This document shows, piece by piece, positions 13,139 to 20,073 of a DNA stretch of 20,073 bases. Location: the NCBI GenBank assembly GCA_964459305.1, contig CAYWNA010000247.1:1-20073 (forward strand), written 5' to 3'. The translations under genes were made by a program, and so were the position numbers. Below the pieces are notes generated by a model that saw only the letters and a program-made list of their open reading frames with translations, ran no database searches and had not been told where the DNA came from. The stretch is from CAYWNA01 sp964459305 (lineage in GTDB: Bacteria; Planctomycetota; Planctomycetia; Pirellulales; Pirellulaceae). Within the stretch, counting starts at the first letter, position 1; the number at the start of each line of letters is the position of its first letter.

Positions 13139-15937
13139 GTGAAGAGACACTCTTTGGTTCTGCTTGCGTTGACATTGTCGACAGCCGGCGGCCTACACGT
13201 CACCGTCTATGGCCAGGAAGTCAAGATCCGACTAACACCTGACATGGTGGTCAACGAGGCGGAACGTGGAAACCCCGATGCCATGGTGGACGAGCAGGAG
13301 TTGATCGGCGACCCGCCGTCGGGCCAGCCTGAGAGTACCTGGAAGATCAATTCACAGTTCTGGAAGACTTTTCCATACAGTGCCCACATCGACCTGGGCA
13401 CCGAACGAGATCTTTCGCACCTGTGGATCTTCGACACGTACAACAATGGCGAGCTTGTGGTGTCGGTAGGCAAGCCGGGCGACTGGCGGAAAGTGCTGAA
13501 CCACGAAACTCGTACGTACATGCGATGGACGAAATTGACGCTAGACGTAACCACGCGTTATCTGCGCATCACGCGAATGAAACCGAGTTGTATCTTCTCG
13601 GAGATTTCGCTGTACGAATACACGCAGGAGGCACACCGGGCTATGCTGGCCCGAAAGGAGTCGGAGGCGAAGGCTCAGGCGGAGCGTGAAGCGGCACTGA
13701 CGGTCGCCATGGAAGAGGCAAAGAACCGGCCCGTGGTCGATCTCGGACCGCCCTTCGGCCGGTTGTCGCTGGTCGACGAAATCGACTGCGGAAGCAGCCA
13801 GCCCGATCGCGAGTTTACGGAAGACCCCGCGGGCGTCAGCCGGGTGGAGGCCATCTTGGGCAGACCGTGCCGGACGTTGAGCAAGACGCCCGGCGAAGCG
13901 GCCTATTTCGCTTATCGAATTGGCAAATGGAAACTGCTCAAACCCGGCGGAACGTATGTGTTGGCTGTGGAATACCCGGAGGACGCTCCACGCAGCATGA
14001 TCATCATGAACGGCGGAAACGAAACCTCCCGCGGTTTCCATACGGGCGCGACGTTTGGTGATGCGTTCCACCCGAAATACGTCAACAACAACAGTGAATC
14101 ATTGAACCTGCCACTATCGGGCAAGTACGAAACATGGAAGCTGCTATTCCACATGCACGACCGTTTTCCAAACGTGCGGTTCATTCGCGGCACGGGAGAA
14201 CGTGAGCTTATAAGCGACGACGGCTTCACGGTCGCGGTGTGCCAGTTTTCCGCAGCCGACATCCCCACGTCCCGCGGTGCCGCGGTCTCGCGCATCCGTC
14301 TGTTCGAAGTGCCGGATCCGCGGTCGTTGCATGCGGAGGTTCGCTTTCCGCCGGACGGGCTGCCGCGTCGCCATCTTTTCTGGCGCGAGGAGATGGCCGA
14401 TGGCGTGATCGCCAGCACCAAAGAAGAGGAGCGGGGCGTCAAGGACCCGCTAGACTGGTATCGCTACAAGGCCAGTACCATGCGGTTTCTTGGCATGAAC
14501 ACGTACAGTAAAGACCTGTTGGAGTTCGGCGCGTGTCAAGGTTGGGATTCCACCGAAGGAGGCGGTAACAATTGGGTGTTCTTCAACAAGGACCACAAGG
14601 ACTTGTGGGCGGGCATCGTGAAATTGATGGGCGATGCGGGCTTCGGCACCCTGCCCTACTACGAATACTCGGGCAGCAAGGGTTACCAGGGGCTGGGGAA
14701 CCAACGTCGAGCGAAACCGTTGACACGCGACGACGCCTACACGCACATCAAATGGATCGAAACGTCTAACGCCGATATCACCGATCCCGATACTTATGCC
14801 GACTTCAAGAAGATGCTGGATCTGACGATCGTGCGTCACAAGAACAAGGCGAAGTTCGTGGGCGCTTGGATTCGCCCCCGTTCGCAATTGCCCATGGGCT
14901 TCGGCGATCCGACGCGAGCCCGCTTTGCCAAAGAGGCCAACGACGGGCAGGCGGTGAGCCGACAAGACTTGATCGACGACTCGGCGCTCTTGGCGCGGTA
15001 CCACGACTGGTGGTATGGCAAGCGGGGCGAATTTCTGACCGCGATGCGAGACCACCTGCGCAACGCGGATGTAAATCCGGAAGCCACCATCTTGTTCACT
15101 GCCGATCCCTCCGAGCCGGGCATCTCGTTCCCGACATGGGATAAGCAATTCGTGACGGACGACGTAGCTACCTGGACGAAGCTGGTGAAACGCGAGGATG
15201 TATCGAAAGGCCAGGAGATTCAGCCGATCAGCATCCAAGACGTAGTTGCCAACGGCAGTTACCTGGAGGCACTTCAGGTTCAGCGTCTGAATTGGGGCGA
15301 CTGGGAGGTAAACCACTCGTCTCCGCCGTCCGACCCGAAACGCTACAAGGACATCGATGGCGTGTTGATGACGCACTGTTTCAACCGAGCGTATACGGTT
15401 GCGTCGCCAAAGACATTCGATCTGTTCCGCGGTCCTGCCGGGCTGGCTATCGTTCGCCACTATGCCTTGAACGAGAACATGATGTACGACAAGAAGGACC
15501 AGCCAAAGTTGGGTTACTTTGTTGCGGACATCGAACGCGCCGGGCCATATTGTATGCTGTCCGAGGCACGGGCCATGGCCCACGGCGACCCAAGTTACAT
15601 CGGATATCTGGTCGGCGGGAATTTCGGCCGCGGCTTCCCCGAATACGTGCGCCAGTTCAATCTGGCTTTCCTCGCATTGCCCGCGCTGCCCAGCACCGTC
15701 GTGCGCGACGCGTCCTCGGACCCGGAAGTCTCGGTCCGAGCGATCCAGACCGAACAGCGCGGCGCGTATCTTGCCGTCGTGAATACCGGCCTTGCGGCGA
15801 AGCAGAACGTAACCATTCGCCTACCTGCCGAAGGGATCGTGACCGACGCCGCGACGGGCCAACATATTGCCACCCAGAGCCACCAAATCACGCTGTCGAT
15901 GCATCCCTGTCAACTGCAGGCGATACACATACAATGA
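13139..15937 (+). CDS. Large secreted hydrolase-like protein with discoidin-like N-terminus
   Basis: A 932-residue secreted protein of uncertain activity. The GTG start gives MKRHSLVLLALTLSTAGGLH and a cleavage site near VYGQ (26). Residues ~35-165 look like an F5/8-type-C (discoidin) carbohydrate-binding domain: AHIDLGTERDLSHLWIFDTY, LTLDVTTRYLRITRM, IFSEISLYEY. Residues ~163-197 are a charged helix (MLARKESEAKAQAEREAALT). Residues ~205-395 are a second beta-rich region. Residues ~400-780 look like a TIM-barrel-type core, with YKASTMRFLGMNTYSKDLLE, a W-rich segment and AGFGTLPYYEYSGSKGYQG; catalytic residues cannot be named with confidence. The last ~60 residues form a small beta domain of the kind seen at the end of glycosidases. 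It is followed after 91 bases by another secreted protein, probably in one operon. Glycoside hydrolase is the best guess, not shown. Confidence 0.8.
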   Translation: MKRHSLVLLALTLSTAGGLHVTVYGQEVKIRLTPDMVVNEAERGNPDAMVDEQELIGDPPSGQPESTWKINSQFWKTFPYSAHIDLGTERDLSHLWIFDTYNNGELVVSVGKPGDWRKVLNHETRTYMRWTKLTLDVTTRYLRITRMKPSCIFSEISLYEYTQEAHRAMLARKESEAKAQAEREAALTVAMEEAKNRPVVDLGPPFGRLSLVDEIDCGSSQPDREFTEDPAGVSRVEAILGRPCRTLSKTPGEAAYFAYRIGKWKLLKPGGTYVLAVEYPEDAPRSMIIMNGGNETSRGFHTGATFGDAFHPKYVNNNSESLNLPLSGKYETWKLLFHMHDRFPNVRFIRGTGERELISDDGFTVAVCQFSAADIPTSRGAAVSRIRLFEVPDPRSLHAEVRFPPDGLPRRHLFWREEMADGVIASTKEEERGVKDPLDWYRYKASTMRFLGMNTYSKDLLEFGACQGWDSTEGGGNNWVFFNKDHKDLWAGIVKLMGDAGFGTLPYYEYSGSKGYQGLGNQRRAKPLTRDDAYTHIKWIETSNADITDPDTYADFKKMLDLTIVRHKNKAKFVGAWIRPRSQLPMGFGDPTRARFAKEANDGQAVSRQDLIDDSALLARYHDWWYGKRGEFLTAMRDHLRNADVNPEATILFTADPSEPGISFPTWDKQFVTDDVATWTKLVKREDVSKGQEIQPISIQDVVANGSYLEALQVQRLNWGDWEVNHSSPPSDPKRYKDIDGVLMTHCFNRAYTVASPKTFDLFRGPAGLAIVRHYALNENMMYDKKDQPKLGYFVADIERAGPYCMLSEARAMAHGDPSYIGYLVGGNFGRGFPEYVRQFNLAFLALPALPSTVVRDASSDPEVSVRAIQTEQRGAYLAVVNTGLAAKQNVTIRLPAEGIVTDAATGQHIATQSHQITLSMHPCQLQAIHIQ

Positions 15938-16028
15938 CACGGCTGCGAACCAGCTAAAGAACAATGGTCGCGAGTGTGACTCAAGACGTGTGGTAAGTAC
16001 AGAATCGATACCGAAAAGGGGGAACGCC

Positions 16029-18473
16029 ATGATTCGAAGTGCGCCTATTTGTCGAGTTTCGATGCTCCTGCTTCTGCTATCCGTCGGTTACCACGGAGCA
16101 CCGGGGAAGTCGCGGGCTGGCCAATCCGTCGAAACGCCGTCCTCCGACGGGACTGTGATCAAGGCGGTATTCGACGTCACCGACGCGGGTGACAATCTCC
16201 TAAAGCCGAACGCATGGCGGCCTTGGCAGAAGGGCTTCCAGCGGGACGGTGACGCGTTTGTGTGTGATAACGGCGACGACGCGAAGGTTCAGCGGGGCGC
16301 AAGTCAAACGGTCGTGCTGAATCAGACGCTCCCAGAACCGATCGTCGCAGTGGCTTGGAGCAAGGCGGAAGGCGTTGCAGGATCGCCGGGCGGCGACTAC
16401 TCGCTCTATCTGGACCTCATCTACACCGACGGTACTCCACAGTGGGGACAGATCGCTCCGTTTGCCGTTGGCACGCATGATTGGCAGCGTCGCCAGGTGG
16501 TCGTCATGCCGGAGAAGCCCGTTCGACAATTGACCTTTCACATGCTTTTGCGCAGCCACGGCGGCAAAGCGTCGTTTCGGGACCCGACGCTTCACGTGGT
16601 CCGCGCGCCGACTGGTGCCTGCATGTTCGACGGCGTGCCGGTAATCCAGCGTGCTCCGGCGACCGAAGGCTTCCAGATTCGTGATGTCGCGGCCGGATCG
16701 GATTTCGTGCGCATCGATCAGAACGCGCTCGGAGTGCAGCTCAATTGGGAGAGATTGGAGGAAGATGGCAAAGCGTCCGTTTTGGTCGACATTTCGGATA
16801 CGACAGGCCGCGATCGCGCCGTGACGTTGGTCTATGCTGTACCCGTCGCTCCGGAGTCGCTGCGCTGGCTCCACGACCCACGCTCCAGCCAAAGCGTGGA
16901 ACCGGGTCGCGAGTACACGAACGCGGCTCGATTCCGAGTTGCCGGCGGTCGGTTGTCCCGCTATCCGTTGGCCGCCGTAGCGGGCAACCGAACCGGCACC
17001 GCTCTCGGTATCAACATGAATTCTCCAGCCTTCTACCGGATCGGCTACAACGCGGGCACGGGTGAGTTGTATCTCGCCTATGATATCGCCCTTACGCCCG
17101 AGCGTCCGAAGGCGCACGTCGTATTTTGCCACTATAGGTTCGAACCCGAATGGGGATTTCGCGCCGCGATGGCTCGTTATTACGAGATCTTTCCGAAGGA
17201 GTTCCGCTGCCGAACACCCAAGCAGGGCCTTTGGATGCCTTTTGCGCGGATCAGCCAGGTCGAAAGCTGGGAGGATTTCGGGTTCAAGTTCAAGGAAGGC
17301 AACAACGAGACGACGTGGGACGATCGTCACGACATCATTACGTTCCGGTACACCGAACCGATGACGTGGTGGATGCGGATGCCGAAGGAAATGCCTCGCA
17401 CGATGGAGGCGGCACTGGCGGAGGCCAAACGCTTGGCTGACGAGAAAGACGATGCGCGGGCGAAAGCCTTGTTCACCAGCGGGTACCACGACCAAGACGG
17501 CAATTTGGCCGCACGACTACTGGATACGCCATGGTGCAACGGCGCCGTCTGGAGCATGAATTCAATGCCGGGCATTGCACGTATCGGGCCCGGCGCGACG
17601 GATTTCAAAAACAAATGGAATGACGAGTTGGAGACACGGATGTACGGATCGAAGCGGACCGGTGATCTGGACGGCGAGTACATTGATTCCAGTGAGGGGT
17701 ATGTCACCGACGAGCTCAATTTCCGCCGCGACCACTTCGCAGCGGCCATGACACCTCTGACTTTTTCGCAGGAGACCTACAAACCGGCCATCTTCCGCGG
17801 ATTGATCGCCTACGAGTACGCTCGTGGCATCGCGGGCGACGTGCACTCGAGGGACCTGCTGATGATGGCCAACAGCACACCGATTCGTCTTTGTTGGCTC
17901 GCGCCCTTGCTGGACGTGATGGGCACCGAGACGAACTGGAATCCAGGCGGCACTTGGCGCCCCATGTCCGACGCCGAACTGCTATACCGCCGTGCGATGT
18001 GTAAAGGCAAACCGTTTTGCTTCTTGATGAACACGCGTTTCGAGGAATTCTCGCACGAATTGGTCGAGCGTTACATGAAACGGGCGTTGGCCTACGGTAT
18101 GTTTCCCGGATTCTTCAGCCACAACGCCTCGCAGGGACACTACTTCACACGCCCTGAACTGTATAACCGCGACCGGTCGTTGTTCAAGAGGTATGTCCCC
18201 TTGTGCAAACTGGTTGCAGAAGCAGGCTGGGAGCCGATCACGCTCGCACGCAGCAGTGATGACAGGGTCTATGTGGAACGCTTCGGCGACCGCTACCTGA
18301 CGGTCTTCAACGACAGCCCCGAGCGCCGGACGACTACGATCCGTATCGAATTGCCCATTCAAGAATCGAGTCGCGAACTCCTCAGCAGCCGACCCATTAA
18401 GTCGGACGAGGGCCAGATAAAGCTAACGTTGGGGTGGGAAGACGTCGCGGTGATCGACCTGGGGATACCGTAA
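16029..18473 (+). CDS. Secreted glycoside-hydrolase-like protein
   Basis: An 814-residue secreted protein. The ATG at 16029 follows AAGGGGGAACGCC and starts a signal peptide (MIRSAPICRVSMLLLLLSVG); the frame open from 15867 overlaps the upstream gene and is rejected. Residues ~45-192 resemble a jelly-roll carbohydrate-binding domain (ASQTVVLNQTLPEPIVAVAW, DYSLYLDLIYTDGTPQWGQI, ASFRDPTLHVV). Residues ~200-370 are a beta-sandwich, as in the N-terminal part of large glycosidases. Residues ~375-735 look like a barrel: GFRAAMARYYEIFPKEF, LWMPFARISQVESWEDFGFK, and GDLDGEYIDSSEGYVTDELN (545-564), where D548, E550 and D553 are candidate active-site acids. The end (~740-814) is a small beta domain (YLTVFNDSPERRTTTIRIEL). 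I cannot assign a CAZy family. Likely cotranscribed with the 932-aa protein and acting outside the cytoplasm. Confidence 0.82.
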   Translation: MIRSAPICRVSMLLLLLSVGYHGAPGKSRAGQSVETPSSDGTVIKAVFDVTDAGDNLLKPNAWRPWQKGFQRDGDAFVCDNGDDAKVQRGASQTVVLNQTLPEPIVAVAWSKAEGVAGSPGGDYSLYLDLIYTDGTPQWGQIAPFAVGTHDWQRRQVVVMPEKPVRQLTFHMLLRSHGGKASFRDPTLHVVRAPTGACMFDGVPVIQRAPATEGFQIRDVAAGSDFVRIDQNALGVQLNWERLEEDGKASVLVDISDTTGRDRAVTLVYAVPVAPESLRWLHDPRSSQSVEPGREYTNAARFRVAGGRLSRYPLAAVAGNRTGTALGINMNSPAFYRIGYNAGTGELYLAYDIALTPERPKAHVVFCHYRFEPEWGFRAAMARYYEIFPKEFRCRTPKQGLWMPFARISQVESWEDFGFKFKEGNNETTWDDRHDIITFRYTEPMTWWMRMPKEMPRTMEAALAEAKRLADEKDDARAKALFTSGYHDQDGNLAARLLDTPWCNGAVWSMNSMPGIARIGPGATDFKNKWNDELETRMYGSKRTGDLDGEYIDSSEGYVTDELNFRRDHFAAAMTPLTFSQETYKPAIFRGLIAYEYARGIAGDVHSRDLLMMANSTPIRLCWLAPLLDVMGTETNWNPGGTWRPMSDAELLYRRAMCKGKPFCFLMNTRFEEFSHELVERYMKRALAYGMFPGFFSHNASQGHYFTRPELYNRDRSLFKRYVPLCKLVAEAGWEPITLARSSDDRVYVERFGDRYLTVFNDSPERRTTTIRIELPIQESSRELLSSRPIKSDEGQIKLTLGWEDVAVIDLGIP

Positions 18474-18858
18474 GATCGAGGACTAACTGACTCCTCGTTT
18501 AACCCGAAGCCGGAGGCGATGGCGGGCAGTGGGAAGGACTGTCCACACATAGCGCCCGCCTCCGGCTTCGGGTTAAACGACGAAGGCGCGGGGAACCAGA
18601 ATCTGCGACAGCTACGGTTCGGAAGGGTTCGCGAGGAGCCGGCAAAACAGAGCGAGGGCAAAACAAAGCCACCCAATGTTATACACACGGCACCGCGATT
18701 TCCATCGAGAACGGGATCGCCTTGGAAGCAGTGAGAATGCCTCGTTGACGTCGATCGGCTGCGAGGACAGGCAGCTTGAGTCATCAATACGCACCGGCAG
18801 CGCGTACTGCTCCATCAGGATCGCGTGGAAGAGGTTCGCAACCTGCTCCAAGAACGCC
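18474..18858. other. 385-base spacer between convergent genes
   Basis: The first hundred bases hold the perfect inverted repeat at 18495-18580. The rest (18581-18858) lies just downstream of the transposase stop. The minus strand is open there in more than one frame, with a hydrophobic stretch (IGWLCFALALFCRLLA), but without a start, ribosome-binding site or known motif, so I do not call a gene. Confidence 0.5.
18495..18580. repeat. Perfect 24-bp inverted repeat, GTTTAACCCGAAGCCGGAGG family
   Basis: The left arm at 18495-18518 (TCGTTTAACCCGAAGCCGGA, then GGCG) is the exact reverse complement of 18557-18580. The 38-base interior can form a second small stem (GTGG ... CCAC). It begins 22 bases after the stop of the 814-aa gene and 278 bases from the transposase stop. 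I recognise this arm as a dispersed intergenic element of planctomycete genomes, REP/BIME-like. As a stable hairpin between two 3' ends it may also stop or protect transcripts; there is no T-run. Confidence 0.88.
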
Positions 18859-19971
18859 TCAAACGCTTGACGCTGAGAGCAGACTCGCGCCGGGAGCGTG
18901 CATGTAGCTCTGGCCGCGGCGAGTCGCTTCCGCTGAGAGATGCTCCGCACTGCCGGCCGCTCGCTTGAACAGCTTGCCGAACTTCTGCACCAGTTCGCAC
19001 CAGCCCGACGCGTCTAAACCAAGCCGCTCCAAGATCGGTGATAGCTCGCACGGAATCGCACCCCGCTTCCCCGAGCGAAGTTGCCGACCGGTCCAGTCCA
19101 GTAGCTCCAGATACTTCGTCAACGACATCGACAGAAAACCCTTCAAGCTCGCTCGACGACCGCAGGAACTCGCATCCGCTCCCACCGGGTCGGAATTCTC
19201 GTTGATCTCCAAAGGACTCATCCAACCACTCCGTTTCCGCCGCCGGCTACGCTCCCAAGCATGCGTGGAACCAGTTTGCCTCGTCGCCTTGCCTCCAGCC
19301 TTCGACGACGATCGACCGCCTCGTTCCTGCAAGTCGTCGATCCGATCTTTGGCTCCGGTGTAGTCCGATTCTTCCGGCGTGTTGGCCATCGCGGCGCGCA
19401 CGGGATTCAAGTCGACATAAGCCGCGCACGCCAGCAACGAAGCCTCATCCAGTAGCAATTGAGCCTTAAATCTCCCCTCCCAAAACCGTCCGGAACACGA
19501 ATCTTCGCGGTTGGCCCGGCGGGCGATATTCTCGGCCGTGCAGCGCATCCACCAACTGACATCCGACAACCGCCGCCGCAATTCCACCAATCGCTCCGGG
19601 TTGCCCGTGATCATCTTGATTTCTTCGGGAGTCGGTTCTTCCGGCTCGCCATCCTTGGTCCGCCGCCGCGGAAAGAGCCTCAGCCAGCGCCGAGCCACCT
19701 CGTCATCGCTCCAAGTCACCACGACATCAGGCCGACTTCGGAGCACCAGGTGGAGGTGATTGGATAGCACGGTATAGGTGAGACAATCCATCGCGAAGAT
19801 CGACGCCAGAAACTCAAGCCGATCGCGAATCCATTGCCGTCGATGCTCGAACGACGTTCCGCAGACCGGATCCTCCCCACAGAGAAAGGCCCGACGGACG
19901 CAGCGTTGCACCGCGTGCAACACCTGCACCTCCTCCGAATTGAGGTACTCTCCCCGAGCTTGTCGCGGCAT
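18859..19971 (-). CDS. REP-associated tyrosine transposase (RAYT, Y1/HUH family)
   Basis: A 370-residue single-strand DNA transposase-like protein related to IS200 TnpA; in other bacteria such RAYTs process REP hairpins and are fixed chromosomal genes. The ATG at 19971 follows AAAAGGAG by seven bases. The HUH-type motif is SNHLHLVL (H72, H74). GRFWEGRFKAQLLLDEASLL (161-180) and AAYVDLNPVRA (183-193) are the usual conserved blocks; Y185 is the probable nucleophile. Residues ~105-150 and a Ser/Arg-rich stretch at ~210-245 are insertions relative to short IS200 proteins, and the C-terminal part (LTKYLELLDWTGRQLRSGKR, then GAIPCELSPILERLG) matches the long planctomycete version of the family as I know it. 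Nothing indicates that the gene is broken. A perfect hairpin repeat lies downstream and a partial repeat-like sequence upstream. Confidence 0.9.
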   Translation of the reverse strand: MPRQARGEYLNSEEVQVLHAVQRCVRRAFLCGEDPVCGTSFEHRRQWIRDRLEFLASIFAMDCLTYTVLSNHLHLVLRSRPDVVVTWSDDEVARRWLRLFPRRRTKDGEPEEPTPEEIKMITGNPERLVELRRRLSDVSWWMRCTAENIARRANREDSCSGRFWEGRFKAQLLLDEASLLACAAYVDLNPVRAAMANTPEESDYTGAKDRIDDLQERGGRSSSKAGGKATRQTGSTHAWERSRRRKRSGWMSPLEINENSDPVGADASSCGRRASLKGFLSMSLTKYLELLDWTGRQLRSGKRGAIPCELSPILERLGLDASGWCELVQKFGKLFKRAAGSAEHLSAEATRRGQSYMHAPGASLLSASSV

Positions 19972-20048
19972 GGCATTTCTCCTTTTCGTGATGGTTTGAC
20001 CTCTTGAGCTGGAGGCATTCTACCAGAAGGGAGGTGCCGGGGCAAGAG

Positions 20049-20067
20049 AAGTTTGGGTGTCCCTATT
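20049..20067. repeat. Possible repeat half-site upstream of the transposase, cut by the window
   Basis: AAGTTTGGGTGTCCCTATT resembles the right arm of the 2118-2194 repeat (AAATTGGACCTGTCCCCTTT) in its TTGG...TGTCCC...TT core. Only one side is visible because the window ends at 20073, so whether an inverted partner exists cannot be seen. Confidence 0.35.
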
Positions 20068-20073
20068 GGCCTG

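Noticed and set aside
14450..15583. Minus-strand open frame of 377 codons
   Set aside because: It lies opposite the 932-aa secreted protein and has no recognisable motif or start signals.
16200..17495. Minus-strand open frame of 431 codons
   Set aside because: It is antisense to the 814-aa secreted protein; Arg/His-rich composition without any domain.
18612..18950. Minus-strand open frame of 112 codons at the transposase 3' end
   Set aside because: It overlaps the transposase end in another frame, has no ribosome-binding site, and its hydrophobic stretch is short. A real small protein is not excluded but cannot be supported.

Overview
The window looks like a piece of a Planctomycetes chromosome, probably of the Pirellulales type. 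The base composition is fairly GC-rich and most genes carry an N-terminal export signal. Several families are ones I associate with planctomycetes: a DUF1080 (3-keto-disaccharide hydrolase) protein, a DUF6690-like protein, a J-like/LamG/PA14 membrane protein whose N-terminus contains PPHHYRLLGI, and a long REP-associated tyrosine transposase. This assignment rests on family recognition by eye; no database search was run.

Layout, left to right. (1) 1-644, + strand: 3' end of a sodium:solute symporter gene cut by the window edge. (2) 818-6848, - strand: four tandem genes for exported DUF4139-type proteins, transcribed from right to left. Three (500, 519 and 504 aa) are close paralogs that differ mainly in a roughly 50-residue central insert; the fourth (417 aa, last in the row) is a divergent relative. 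(3) 7242-9449, - strand: a 735-aa protein with a cytoplasmic J-like domain, a Pro/Ala-rich linker, one membrane helix, and PEGA-like, LamG and PA14 domains. (4) 9450-10001: a spacer with a short hairpin repeat and what looks like the last ~33 codons of a selB gene. (5) 10002-12688, - strand: an unrecognised Trp-rich exported protein, a DUF1080 protein and a DUF6690-like protein. (6) 13139-18473, + strand: two large secreted proteins (932 and 814 aa) in tandem, the first with an F5/8-type-C-like N-terminal domain, the second with a jelly-roll-like N-terminus and a candidate barrel with an acidic DGEYIDSSEGY segment. (7) 18859-19971, - strand: the REP-type transposase.

The genes suggest a cell that takes up and breaks down glycans: a symporter, a DUF1080 glycoside-processing protein, two secreted hydrolase-like proteins and a LamG/PA14 surface protein. 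The most unusual parts are the tandem DUF4139 array with its hypervariable insert, and the density of small repeats. Four different inverted repeats lie in spacers (674-799, 2118-2194, 9605-9662, 18495-18580), and a separate TTGGTCATT-type direct repeat occurs in all three spacers of the DUF4139 array, where in one case it has become the C-terminal tail of a protein. A RAYT-type transposase in the same window is a plausible source of some of these hairpins.
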